Part shown: one piece after another, positions 45,407-55,655 of the stretch
Numbering within the stretch: position 1 is the first letter of the stretch
How the letters are laid out: every line of letters starts with the position of its first letter
Assembly (NCBI RefSeq): GCF_018294505.1
Contig: NC_057798.1
Span: forward strand, 375,778,189 to 375,842,188
Length of the DNA stretch: 64,000 bases
Reading direction: 5' to 3'
Origin: Triticum aestivum
Lineage: Eukaryota > Streptophyta > Magnoliopsida > Poales > Poaceae
Position numbers and translations under genes: made by a program
Notes under the pieces: generated by a model
Databases searched by the model: none
The model's input: only the letters and a program-made list of their open reading frames with translations
What the model was told of the DNA's origin: nothing

Positions 45407-47139
45407 TGAAGGAAATATGCCCTAGAGGCAATACTAAAGTTGTTATTTTATATTTCCTTATTCATGATAAAGGTTTATTACTCATGCTAGAATTGTATTG
45501 ATTGGAAACCTTAATACATGTGTGAATACATAAACAAACAACATGTCCCTAGTGAGCCTCTACTAGACTAGCTCGTTGATCAAAGATAGTTAAGGTTTCC
45601 TAACCATGGACATGAGTTATCATTTGATAATGGGATCACATCATTGGAGAATGATGTTGGACAAGACCCATCCATTAGCTTAGCATAATGATCGTTCAGT
45701 TTTATTGCTATTGCTTTCTTCATGTCAAATATTCCTTCGACTATGAGATTATGCAACTCCCGGATACCGGAGGAATGCCTCGTGTGCTATCAAACGTCAC
45801 AACGTAACTGGGTGATAATAAAGATGCTCTACAGGTATCTCCGAAGGTGTTTTTTGAGTTGGCATAGATCGAGATTAGGATTTGTCACTACGAGTATCGG
45901 AGAGGTATCTCTGGGCCCTCTCGATAATACACATCACAAGCTTGCAAGCAAACGACTAAGGAGTTAGTCACGAGGTGATGTATTACGGAACGAGTAAAGA
46001 TACATGCGGGTAACGAGATTGAACTAGGTATGAAGATATTGAGAATCGAATCTCGGGCAAGTAACATACCGATGGACAAAGGGAATTACGTATGTTGTCA
46101 TAACGGTTCGACCGAGAAAGATCTTCATAGAATATGTCGGAGCCAATATGGGCATCCAGGTTCCGCTATTCGTCATTGACCGGAGAGGTGTCTCGGTCAT
46201 GTCTACATACTTCTCGAACCCGTAGGGTCCGCACGCTTAATGTTCGATGGCGATATATTATTATATGAGTTATGTGATTTGGTGACCAAATGTTGTTCGG
46301 GGTCCCGGATGAGATCATGGACATGAAGAGGAGTCTTAAAATGGTCGAGAGGTAAAGGTTGATATATAGGACGATGGTATTCGGACACCGAAAGTGTTCT
46401 GGAGGGTGTCAGGTACATATCGAGTCACCGGAAGGGGTTTCGGGCACCCCCAACAAAAGATATGGGCCTTATGGGCCAAGAGGGGGAACGCATCAGCCAC
46501 AAGGGGCTGGTGTGCCCCCCATATGGGCCGGCCTAAGGAGGGGAAGGAAAGGGGAGAAGGGAATGGAAAGTGTGGATTAGGATTCCCACTTCCTTCACTC
46601 TCCCCTTCCCTCTTTCCTTCTCCCTCAGTTAAATATGGCAGGGGGCACCACTTGGGGAGGACCCCAAGTAGGATTCGGCCTACTTGGGGCGCCTCCTGGC
46701 AGCCTCCCCTCTCCCTCCCACCTATATATATGTGGGAGGGTGCCATAGCACACCCCAGACAATTGTCTAGCCGTGTGCGGCGCCCCCTCCACCGTTTACA
46801 CCCCCGGTCATATTTTTGTAGTGCTTAGGCGAAGCCCTGCGGAGATCACTTCACCGTCACCATGCCGTCGTGCTAACAGAACTCATCTACTACCTTGACG
46901 TCTTGCTGGATCAATAAGGACGTCACCGAGCTGAACGTGTGCAGAACGCAAGGTGTCGTGCGTTCGGTACTTGGTCGGTCGAAGCGCGAAAAAGTTTGAC
47001 TACATCAACCACGTTGTGAAACGCTTCCGCTTATGGTCTACGAGGGTACGTTGACACACTATCCCTCTCTTTGCTATGCATCTCCTTGATAGATCTTGCG
47101 TGCGCGTAGATTTTTTTTTCCATGCAATGCAACCCAACA
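45407..47139 (+). repeat. 3' LTR of copia D
   Basis: 1733 bp, TGAAGGAAATATGCCCTAGA to AACCCAACA. TATA box TATATATA at 46723-46730, stem-loop at 46662-46689. The solo LTR at 59126-60850 is of the same subfamily (GTTTTCCATGCAACTTTCCC end there, CCATGCAATGCAACCC here). The next five bases are CATAG; no left partner survives. Confidence 0.92.
46662..46689. repeat. U3 stem-loop in the LTR of copia D
   Basis: CCCCAAGTAGG and CCTACTTGGGG form a perfect 11-bp stem with loop ATTCGG, about 35 bp upstream of the TATA box. Confidence 0.9.
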
Positions 47140-47149
47140 CATAGCTCAT

Positions 47150-47480
47150 GGCATCATCTTGCCCAACATCTGCGGTGCCCCGGTTGCAGCATCCCAACAT
47201 CGTGATGTCGTCGTCTCCAGCGTTGGCGGCTTTTGGTTGTAGCACGTAGCATTGAGGTGTGGCTTGTTGTATCCAACACCGATGGCGGACGATATCAGTA
47301 GCCCAAACATCATGTTGTCGTCGTCTCCAACGACCGGCTATCGGTTGCAGCACGCAACATCGAGGTGTGGCGTGTTATCTCCAATACCAGTGGTGGCCGG
47401 TTGCAGCACCTGAAACCGCCACCTTATACAAAGGCGAATGCCGGTTGTAGCACATAATGTTGGGGTCCGTGTCTCTCCAA
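47150..47480. repeat. imperfect tandem repeat, unit about 110 bp
   Basis: Blocks such as GTCGTCGTCTCCA, GGTTG(C/T)AGCACG and CAT(C/T)GAGGTGTGGC recur at about 47205 and 47313, with a third, shorter version from 47430. GC-rich, no open frame longer than 120 codons and no protein identity. It may be the inside of an unrecognised DNA element. Confidence 0.6.
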
Positions 47481-47683
47481 CCCTAGTGGGTTCCTATCAC
47501 AACGGCCCCTCCCGTGGCCGTCCTCCTCAGCAACGACATGTCAAGGGTGTGATTTTTGCGTGGAGGGGCGAGTGCAGAGGTACGGGTCGTCGCCGACAAG
47601 ACGTGGGACACCGTGCGCGTAGGGCTCGTTGGATTTAATGACACTTGGTGTGGATTGCTGGGGCGCCTGATCTATGCGAGAAC
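47481..47683. other. unassigned sequence
   Basis: GC-rich (CCTCCCGTGGCCGTCCTCCT), no recognised gene, repeat or terminus up to the Mutator-like element at 47693. Confidence 0.5.
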
Positions 47684-47692
47684 AAAAACATA

Positions 47693-48520
47693 GGGTCGCA
47701 CTAACTGCCACACGTGTGGCAGGAAGGGAGACGCACCACACGTCTCTAATGTAAACAGATTGCCACGTCATCGCATGCATGCATGTAGGAATCTTTTTGA
47801 ATTTTCAGTTTTTAAAATGTTTTATCTCTTAAACGAAAAATCCGATTGAAAATCCGTTTTCATCATTAAATCCCTCGCGATGAGATCTTCGAAACTAGAT
47901 CCCATGTTGATATGTTTTGATGAAATTTTTTTTGGATTAAAAGTTGCCATGTCTATTGCATATGAATTGCCATGATGTTTACACTGAAGTTGCCATGATA
48001 TGTTTCAGCTATTTTCTTCTACATTTAAAAGTAAATTTTGACATTTATAAAACGGGGAATTAAGAAACTAGACTTGCCATGAACCATAAACTAAAATTGC
48101 CATGATACATGCCCGTAAAATTGCCCTGGTTCATACAAAAAATAATTTTCATGGTAAAAGTACTGGAGTTGCCATTATCAAAATACTAAAATTGCCATGA
48201 TCTACAAACTAAAATTGCCACATGGCAATTTTAGTTTAAGCCCTATGGCAACTGCAGTGTAAACATCATGGCAACTTCTGGCAAAAAAAAAAATCGTCGA
48301 GACATATCAACATGGGGTCTAATTTTGAAGATCTCGTCGAGACGGATTTAATGGTGAAAACGGATTTTTAGTTTGCTTTTTATTTAGGAGATATAACAAT
48401 TTTAAGCCGAAAACCAAAAAAATTCTACTGATGTCATCTATTCATACGTGGCAAAATGAGTGGTGGTGGAGGTGTGTGGGCGATGTGCAAACGCCCACAC
48501 GTGTGGGCGTTAACATTTCC
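47693..48520. mobile_element. Mutator-like element with long terminal inverted repeats (828 bp)
   Basis: Arms of about 270 bp are inverted copies: left TATCTCTTAAACGAAAAAT and AGATCCCATGTTGATATG, right TATCTCCTAAATAAAAAGC and AGACCCCATGTTGATATG on the complement. Both ends carry CCACACGTGTGG palindromes. Target duplication: AAAAACATA at 47684-47692 and GAAAACATA at 48521-48529 (8 of 9 bases, the 9-bp size typical of Mutator). The middle is packed with TTGCCATG units in both orientations. No transposase, so non-autonomous. Confidence 0.85.
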
Positions 48521-48529
48521 GAAAACATA

Positions 48530-48869
48530 AGGGACAGATAATGATTTTGCTAGGGACGGGGAAGAGATAAGGTACAAGAGGTTTCTTCCGTATGGGTCAT
48601 GCGTTGACGTGTCTTGTGTCTGTGGAAAGGGGAAAAATGGTCATGTGGGGCCAATGGCCACGCTCGTGCGTGGGTGCGACTGGCATGATTCCTGCCCGGC
48701 CGGCCGGCTGAAATTGTTTACCTTTTTTCTTAACCGTACACATTATATTATATTATTAATCAATAAAACAGAGTGCAATTGCATACAGTGGCGAATCCAG
48801 AAAGAAAATATAGCATCAAAATCAAGGGCAAAAAATGAAATATTTGTTTGAAGAAAAACTACATTAATT
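48530..48869. other. unassigned sequence
   Basis: No gene or repeat recognised. A CCGGCCGGCCGG stretch is at about 48697. Confidence 0.5.
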
Positions 48870-49214
48870 CTTTTTTCTAAATGAGCTGAGTCTTTCCAAA
48901 AATACTACTGAAAACATGTAGTATTTAGTGGAATTTTTCAAGATTTTTTGAAAATAAATACATTTTGAACCAAATTTTGGAGTGAAATGCGCCACTAGAA
49001 CATTAACTCAAACAAATTGCACTAGGCCACAAACTCAGGAATTGAACGATTTAGGCTATAAACTCATTAATCTAATCAAACAAAATAAGACAAAAACCGA
49101 TTGGCGAGAGAAAAAATGGCAATGTGGTCGCTACATCAACATGCATTTAACCGTTTACGCTTGTGGTAATACATAGAAGGTCTTTTTTACAAACTTCATT
49201 TTACACACCGTTTT

Positions 49215-49297
49215 AAAAAAGGAACAAACTTTGTGTTCAAAGGGCCTTGAACCCACGGCCTCAACCTTGGAAGCATGGCTGGCTGCCACTACAACAC
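49215..49297 (-). ncRNA. tRNA-like cassette (Pol III-type boxes) on the minus strand
   Basis: On the minus strand TAGTGGCAGCC (49291-49281) resembles an A box, GGGTTCAAGGCCC (49254-49242) resembles a B box, and T6 (49220-49215) follows. A-to-B distance is about 35-40 nt, in the tRNA range. No full cloverleaf was established and transcription is not shown, so this is a tRNA-derived or tRNA-like sequence only. Confidence 0.4.
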
Positions 49298-49495
49298 TAA
49301 ACAATTTCTATTGGAATAAGCATATACACTATATTTATTCTATGGGAACAAAAGCATATACAGCCTCGCAAGAAAAAAAGGGTAAGCACATCAGAACTTC
49401 CTAAACCCACGCAATTTCACTTTTATATTATCTAGAAATGCACTAATCCTATATATAATATGCAACCCACAAGATACACAAGACAATTTGCATTC

Positions 49496-49558
49496 TAGTG
49501 GTACCCATTTTGCTCCTTACCTTAGGGCGTGGGCTCAAGCCTATTTCATATTTTTTTT
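49496..49558 (+). ncRNA. tRNA-like cassette (Pol III-type boxes) on the plus strand
   Basis: TAGTGGTACCC (49496-49506) as A-like box, GGGCTCAAGCC (49531-49541) as B-like box, and a T8 run at 49551-49558 directly after. Oriented opposite to the cassette at 49215-49297 in the same element. Function unknown. Confidence 0.38.
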
Positions 49559-50517
49559 GTAAATAAGTGTTTTTAAAACAATTAATGTCAAAGAAAGGGA
49601 ATTTGTTTAACAGGGACTTTGATACGATTGCTAAAAGAAGGAAGTTGAACAAGCAAAGGCAAAACGAAATCAACCTCACGGAGGAGATTGTACATAATCT
49701 TACAAAGTTTAATTTGAAGTGTATCAATCTAATATATAGCATGGGGTGCATATGAAAACACAAATTGTTTGATGTTCTACTAGTTAGTTCATATATTCTT
49801 TTTGATCCACGTGCTGCCAACATGGTTTGTGAGAAAAAAACTGACGAATTTACAAATAGATACCTGAAAAAAAATTAGTTCAAGTGCGGTCTAGGGATGC
49901 TGACAAGGCATCCACATAGTCTCTCCCGGGTCAGTTTTGGCTTTATTTGATCAAACTAGTGAGTTCATGGCCTAAATTGATCAATTTCCGAGTTGTTGAC
50001 CTAAAGTGTGCAATCAGTTTGAGTTAATGGACTAGCGGCGCATTTCACTCCAAGTTTTGAATCTGCTTAGCTAAATAGTCATTATCTCCTAGTTCCTTTA
50101 GCCAAATGTGCTCAAACTTTCCCATAATACTACTGGAAACATGTAGTATATAGTAGAAGTATTCTGAAATTTTTGAAAAAAAATAAATTTTGAATATGCT
50201 TACCTAAATAGACATCATCTCCTATTCCATTTGGCCAAATGTTCTGACACTTCCCATAATACTACCAGAAACATGTAGTATTTAATGGATTTTTTTGAAT
50301 TTTTGAAAAATATTGAATTATAAACTAAATTTTTGGTATCACCAATTTAAACAGACAATATCTACCAAACCAATGCTCAAAACATGAAATTTTTCAAGAC
50401 CAATACTAGTAACATGTTTAACCATACCAGAAAGGTTCATATAATTCACACACCAAGACATCATAGTACTAGAGAAACAATAACATAATACAATGAGATG
50501 TTGCTCCTTACAAATGC

Positions 50518-50890
50518 CTAATAGCTTTGTTTCGCCCTTTCAACAAATAAGCTCTTCTTATATCTTCTAATTTCAGAAGCATAATCTTCTACTGGTATTT
50601 TAAGTCCTGGATCAGGAATAATTTGACTTGGATGAAATTGTGTTATAGGTTTGCCTTGGTTGGTTTGTACTCTCATCAATTGTGGTATGATTCCTCTCAA
50701 CATTTAGGGGCTCAGGGGAGGGATTGTGCTCACAACAATTAAACAGAGGGGGTTTGCAGTCACATTGGTTGGGTCAAGTTTAGGTTCGACATCAGTAGAG
50801 GGAAGAGCAGGCCTTTGGGGATGGGGTTGAACTGCTTGCATAAAAACTATGCATATTCATAGTCTTTCTCTTCATCTTTAAATCTGCAAA
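50518..50890 (-). pseudogene. possible N-terminus of a TTF-type zinc finger/hAT-like protein
   Basis: On the minus strand a start MKRKTMNMHSFYASSSTPSP at about 50885 is soon closed by a stop. It resumes in another frame (50703-50518) with ITQFHPSQIIPDPGLKIPVE and DYASEIRRYKKSLFVERAK. In plants the first exon of the TTF-type/hAT-dimerisation (ZMYM1-like) family has the same order: MKRK start, Pro/Ser-rich stretch, then a DPGxRxPI...E(I/V)RR block. The rest of that protein is not found to the left, where the 135-bp repeats lie. The assignment rests on a short motif and is uncertain. Confidence 0.35.
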
Positions 50891-50899
50891 CAGATTGTA

Positions 50900-51889
50900 A
50901 TTGACGCCAAATCAATTAATAGTTCATGAACTACCAGACAAACTGTAAATGACACTAGACTAATTAATAAAGTATGCAACAAAAGCCACTAATTTGGGAA
51001 TTAAACAACCAATGCAAGCGTTGGATGCGGCAAATGTCGCAACCTCCTTGGAGCAGGTCAGAAAGGCGTGGCACCGGTGATGACGTGCGACTGTGTGAGT
51101 CGAGCTGTAGCTCGGGCTATTGGCGCCTCTACTTCTCTAGCTAGCGACGAGGGATCCAACACCCGGTGACTAGCGTGCTGGATGCTTCGGGGTTCCTGCT
51201 AGCTTCTGCCCTGCTGGATGCGGTCCCCGGGGGAATCGTGGTGCCACATGCACAAGGTAGCCGCACCGCCGTGGCGCTCCTATAGGATGGCAAAGCGGGG
51301 AGGACCGGAGGACGGGACGAGCGGAGACCGCCGTTGCGTATGTTGGCGGCGGCGTGTCTAAACTTGCTCGAACATAGTCAAGAGGAAGGGCGCAACGAGT
51401 TGGTTGACTCCTGGGTTCTTGGGTGTTGGGCGTTGGAGGAAGTTGGGCCGGACCGAAGCAAACTAGTAGTAAAAAGTTTGTTTTTTCTGGAGGGCAGGCT
51501 TCAGCCTGCCCACTGGACTCGCTTGTGGCTGCACACATACATGCAAATACTATAAAAGACAAAGACATGACATGTGTTTAGAAAACTTTGCAAAAAGAAC
51601 TCTATATAAAAAATATTATAAATAAGTCTATTGGAGTATCCATAGAAAGATTCATAGTGTATTTAAAAAATACTTAGTTGGGAAGAAAAGTTCACCCTAT
51701 ATTGCAAAACAATATAAAAAGGAAAAAAAAAAAGAAAAACAGAAGAAAAACTAAAAATTAAAAAGAAAAAAGAGAAAAACAAAAACATAACAGCCATTGC
51801 GTGGGTCGGTCTGTGTGGAAGAGTATTTATGCGGCATATTGGCCTAAGTACGTCATATAACATTGGCCTACGTACATAGGAAGCCACGA
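50900..51889. other. unassigned sequence with a GC-rich patch
   Basis: 50900-51000 AT-rich; 51000-51450 GC-rich, in the position where a 5' leader of the minus-strand gene above would be expected; 51560-51800 A-rich, low complexity. No gene supported. Confidence 0.4.
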
Positions 51890-52735
51890 AATCACTAATT
51901 AAGTAGCACTCTTTGTGGAAAACACTTTCACCTTTTTAGATTGTGACAAGTGGGGCACTGCAATTGCGTCATTTGTCGTAATCTGCGATTTTTTTTCAAT
52001 ACATCCATTTATTCAAAACTTTTTATCTCTTAAACCGTGCGTCCAAATCTCGAACCGTTTTCACTATTGGATTCCTCACATCAAGATCTTTAAAATTATG
52101 TCCCATGTTGATAGGTTTGATAAAAAATCACGAAAAAATGGACGGAAAAACATAACCGAGAGCACACTTCTCCCTTTTCCAAAAGAGGCAGGGTTGTGCC
52201 TCTCGCAGAAGCAAACCGTGCCTCCACAAGAAGTAAACCCGTGCCTCTCGTGGAAAGGAAAACTTGTTATTTTTTCATTTCCGAGATGCACAGACTGTGC
52301 CTCCCGCGGAAGCAAAACCGTGCCTCCACGAGATGCAAATTTGTGCTTCTCGCAAAAAAATAAAAATAAAACACATTTTTTTCGTTCTAGATGTGCCTCT
52401 TGTGAAAGCAAATCCTCGTGTGTCGCGAAAAAGAAAACGCGACTTTTTTTTCCTAGAGGCACGGTCATGCCTCTCGCGGAAGCAAATCCATGCCTCTCAC
52501 GAAAGTATTAAAAAAAGACGTTTTTCCTGTTTCCAAGAGGAAGCAAACAAAACGATGTTTTTTCGCCAAAAAAAAAAATTTGGTTCAAAAACTAAGACAG
52601 ACCGGTGGAAAACCAAAAAGCCAAAAAATCATCTAAAAGGTCAAAAATGCATGCAAAAAAAACCCTAAAGGAGCACACAGAACACGACATATGGCGGCGG
52701 CTGAGAGCGCATCAAACGAGTACTAGTTTCAGGTA
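51890..52735. mobile_element. Mutator-like element with repeated GTGCCTCTCGCGGAAGC motif
   Basis: Left part carries TATCTCTTAAACCGTGCGTC and GTCCCATGTTGATAGGTTT, the same blocks as the arms of the 47693-48520 element, so they are related. The interior repeats GTGCCTCTCGCGGAAGCAAA in direct and inverted form (52190-52500). Right end near AGCGCATCAAACGAGTACTA. Exact ends and the target duplication could not be fixed. Confidence 0.6.
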
Positions 52736-52876
52736 GCCATCACAACAACCAGTTGGACCAGATGACCACATGTGCTATAATTGTTCTTTTTATTTTCTTT
52801 ATATAAACGTAGAAAAGGCAGCTGTTTTCCCTGTTTCATTTTCTTTTTTTCTATCTTTGTGTCTTTTCTCTTTCTT

Positions 52877-53230
52877 AAAATGAGTGAACTTCTTTAAAAG
52901 GCGACCAAATTTCGCAAATTCGGTGAACTTTTTTTAAGTTCGATGAACTTTTCTCAAATTTGATGAACTTTTTTCAAATGTGATGAACTTTTTAAAAAAA
53001 TCGATGAACCTTTTTTCAAATTGATGAACTTTTTTTCAAAGTTGATGAACTTTTTTCAATCTCGATGAACTTTTTTTGAAGATCGGTGAACTTTTTTCAA
53101 AGTCGATGATTTTTTTTTGAAAATTGGTGATCTTTTTTTGAAAATCGGTGAACTTTTTTCAAAGTCGATGAACTTTTTTTGAAAATCGATGAACTTTTTC
53201 AGTTTTATGAAACTTTGAATCGGTAAACGT
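52877..53230. repeat. minisatellite, unit about 20 bp (GATGAACTTTTTTCAAA)
   Basis: About 17 imperfect units of (T/C)GATGAACTTTTTTC/GAAA in a row. Same unit as in 54817-55260. Confidence 0.9.
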
Positions 53231-53389
53231 TTTTGAATACATGTACTTTTTTTCTAACTCGTGATTCTTTTAAATATGTGGACATTCAAATTTTGTTCAT
53301 ATTTCTTTTCGAAAGAAATCCCGTTTTTCTAAAAAGCGTGTCTAAAGTTAGTTCTTAGAGGTTTCGTGTTGCAATCTATCAACAAGAGT

Positions 53390-53480
53390 TTAATAGGTCT
53401 ATTGGTTGGCAACCAAGCTTTGGAGCTAACTGGCGCAGGATCGTATCCTATCAAGATTGAGATTCTTGGGTAGTTTTTCT
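53390..53480 (+). ncRNA. tRNA-like module 1
   Basis: B-like box GGATCGTATCC at 53438-53448, A-like TATTGGTTGGC at about 53400, and T5 at 53474-53478. The weakest of three modules spaced about 1000 bp apart (next at 54440 and 55440). No cloverleaf demonstrated. Confidence 0.25.
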
Positions 53481-53509
53481 GCGCATTAATACACTTTTTG
53501 CACTGCCTT

Positions 53510-53680
53510 GCGTTCTCATGGGCCGGCCCACTAGCGTGGTGCAGTGGGCACTAGTTGTGTCAACGGGCGCATAAGGCGCTGGGCAAATCCTATTTGACGT
53601 CCGCAGGCGTCAAAAGGAGGAGCCTTCGCTGAAGCAAGTCGCCATTTGGGCCGGCCCAGGTACGGATTTCGTTCGCTGCT
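53510..53680. other. GC-rich segment following module 1
   Basis: Contains GGGCCGGCCC twice and GGGCGCATAAGGCGCTGGG. The GGGCGCATAAGGCGC motif recurs at 55532 and 55620, so this is part of the recurring 1-kb unit. Confidence 0.5.
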
Positions 53681-53959
53681 GTTTTCCCTGTTTCTTGCGG
53701 GGTTTTTCGTTTTTCTTTTATGGTTTTGTTGCTTCCAGTTTTTTCACGGTTTTGGCCGGTTTTCAGTTGTTTTGTTCTGGTTTTTTATTTTTCTGTTTTG
53801 ATTCCTTTTTGTCCTTTCATTTTCTTTCATTTACGTCTCCTTTTTTATTTTCTGTTTCTGTTCTTCTTCTCATTATTGTGTATTTGTATAAAAAGTTCAC
53901 CGTGTGTTATAAATTTTTTCAATGTATTAAGAAAATGCTCATCATATATTATGACATAG

Positions 53960-54330
53960 TTCACCTTGCACTGTAAAATTGTTCATTATGTATTACAAAA
54001 ATGTTCATTGTATATTATTAATTTTTCAACATATATTAGAAAATGTTCATTCTGTATTACAAAAATGTTCATTATGTATTATTAAATTGTTCAATTAGAA
54101 AATGTTCATTGTCTATTACAAAAATGTTCATTGTATATTATGTAATTGTTCAACAGATATTTAGAAAATGTTCATTGTGTATTTAAGTTTTGTTCATCAT
54201 ATATTAAAAAATTGTTTAGCGCATACCCATCAAATGTCCATTTTAGTATTTTAAATTTGTTCAGTACAAAAGCGTTCACTGTATTTTAAAATTTCTTCAA
54301 CGTATACTATAAAAATGTTGAACCTTTTTT
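53960..54330. repeat. minisatellite, unit about 20 bp (TGTTCATTGTGTATTACAAAAA)
   Basis: Repeated (T/A)TGTTCA(T/A)TGTATATTA(C/T)AAAA in about 15 imperfect units. It differs from the GATGAACTT array but occupies the same position in the 1-kb unit. Confidence 0.88.
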
Positions 54331-54389
54331 TAAGGATTTACCCCTGTACATTCTACTTTAAGGTTGGCGCTACATGTAAAATGGCCGTG

Positions 54390-54465
54390 CTAGCTAGCTC
54401 GGCTGGTTAGCCTCACTTGATTCGAGCATGAGGTCGATCAGTTCGATCCCACGCATACGCTTTTT
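54390..54465 (+). ncRNA. tRNA-like module 2
   Basis: TAGCTCGGCTGGTTAG (54395-54410) is a good A-box match, AGTTCGATCCC (54440-54450) a good B-box match, and T5 follows at 54461-54465. Of all modules this one looks most like a true tRNA. Confidence 0.4.
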
Positions 54466-54816
54466 GAAGTCGCAACGATCGGACGCACACGGGCGGCGTA
54501 CAGGGGCTGGTTCCTATTCGGCGCCTTTAGCGTGTGTTACAGGCGTTTACGCTAACGGGTGCATACCCACCCTTCGCGCTGGGCCGGCCCATCTACTCTT
54601 TTCTCTCTTCTGTTTTTCGCACAAAAAAAGCGGCTAAGGGGAGACTCAAACACAGGACCTGCCACCTTAAATTAGCTCCTACTTACCATCCCACCATCAA
54701 TTCTCACGTGACTACTAACATCTTTCCCTTCTATTATTGTCTGCTTTTCTTTTTTCTTTTCTTCTTTAATCTTCTTTCTGGTTCGATGTCTTTCTAAAAA
54801 ATTTGTGACTATTTCT
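54466..54816. other. GC-rich then AT-rich unit segment
   Basis: Holds GCGCTGGGCCGGCCCATC near 54576 and a pyrimidine-rich stretch (TCTTTTCTTTTCTTCTTT). No coding frame. It corresponds to the segments after modules 1 and 3. Confidence 0.5.
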
Positions 54817-55260
54817 TAAAAATCGACGAACTTCTTATCAAATTCGATGATCCTTTTTCAAAATTGATGATTTTTTCTTCAATTCGATGAACGTTTCTTG
54901 AGTTTGATGAACGTTTCTTGAGTTTGATGAACTTTTCTGAAAACTTGATATGAACTTTTTTCAAAATTGATGAACTTTTCTTCAAATTCGATGAACTTTT
55001 TTCAAGTTTGATGAACTTTTCTTCAAATTTGATGAACTTTTTTGAAAACTTGATATGAACTTTTATTCAAATTTCATAAACTTTTTGAAAACCCGGTGAA
55101 CTTTTTTTAAAATTGATGAACTTTTCTACAAATTTGATGAACTTTTTTTCAAAATTGATGAACTTTTTCAAACTCGGTGAACTTTTTTATAAATCGATGA
55201 GCTTTTCTTCAAATTTGATGAACTTTTTTCAAAAGCGTTGAAATCGATGAAGATTTTTTT
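54817..55260. repeat. minisatellite, unit about 20 bp (second GATGAACTTTTTTCAAA array)
   Basis: About 20 imperfect units of the 52877-53230 motif, here with TTTGATGAACTTTTCTTCAAA and TTGATATGAAC variants. Confidence 0.9.
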
Positions 55261-55394
55261 AAGTATGTGAATTGTTCTTAAAAAAATGAAGAACTTTTTA
55301 AAATTCACGATTTTTTATAAATAATTCAAACAATGGAGCGCAGCTGCACTTGTTCTTATAACGTTGGTGGTTTATATCAATCAAAAATGTGCAT

Positions 55395-55485
55395 TTGCTG
55401 TAGTGGTTAGCGAACTTGGCATAGTAGGCGAGTTACCTGAGTTCGAATCCTGGGGTATGCATGTTTTCTGCCGGTGTTTTTTTTT
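55395..55485 (+). ncRNA. tRNA-like module 3
   Basis: TAGTGGTTAGCG (55401-55412) as A box, AGTTCGAATCC (55440-55450) as B box, T4 at 55464 and T9 at 55477-55485. Confidence 0.4.
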
Positions 55486-55655
55486 ACTACAGGTTCGCGG
55501 GCACAGTACGTTGACGGGCCGGGGACCTGTTCGGGCGCATAAGGCGCCGAACAGGAGCTCTCCGTACTTTTTTACTACAGGTTCGCGGGCACAGTACGTT
55601 GACGGGCCGGGGACCTGTTCGGGCGCATAAGGCGCCGAACAGGAGCTCTCCGTAC
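55486..55655 (+). repeat. 88-bp tandem duplication with a GGCGC hairpin
   Basis: The block 55486-55567 is repeated exactly at 55574-55655 (82 bp identical, period 88). Each copy contains CTGTTCGGGCGCATAAG followed by GCGCCGAACAG, a stem of about 11 pairs. It starts right after the T9 run of module 3. The absence of differences suggests a recent duplication or an assembly error. Confidence 0.9.

Larger units (their letters stand above)
15659..47139 (+). mobile_element. Copia element D (host of the nest), 5' end missing
   Basis: The gag fragment 15659-15920 stops inside a codon context that resumes exactly at 41669, after the insertion of copia B; the five-base duplication TTATA lies on both sides. 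The remainder 41674-45406 carries the rest of gag-pol, followed by a polypurine tract and a complete 3' LTR (45407-47139). The 5' LTR, leader and first part of gag are absent, because the region left of the CACTA element was deleted. The open frames are shorter than in copia C but longer than in A and B, suggesting intermediate age. Confidence 0.88.
48980..50050. mobile_element. Mutator-like element with long TIRs carrying two tRNA-like cassettes (1071 bp)
   Basis: Left end GAGTGAAATGCGCC, right end GGCGCATTTCACTC, arms similar for about 150 bp (AACTCAAAC, TTTAGGC(T/C), AAACTCA(T/C)TA). Target duplication CAAATTTTG (48971-48979) and CAAGTTTTG (50051-50059), 8 of 9. The interior holds no transposase. 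Two tRNA-like cassettes lie in opposite orientations (49215-49297 minus, 49496-49558 plus). Confidence 0.85.
48870..50340. repeat. tandem repeat (unit about 135 bp), split by a Mutator-like element
   Basis: Units share AATACTACTG(G/A)AAACATGTAGTAT and a following TTTTTGAAAA(A)TAAAT block. Copies begin near 48895, 50121 and 50253 (the last two 132 bp apart). After removing the 48980-50050 element and its duplication the first spacing is about 146 bp, so the element inserted in a pre-existing array. A possible fourth, worn copy is near 50380-50450. Confidence 0.7.

Noticed and set aside
51170..51568. 132-aa minus-strand frame as a secreted protein (hydrophobic start)
   Set aside because: GC-rich stretch, Pro/Arg/Ala composition, no family; probably random opening or leader sequence.
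52877..55260. Minisatellite arrays as a CRISPR array
   Set aside because: Units of about 20 bp are adjacent, without unique spacers, and the context is eukaryotic.
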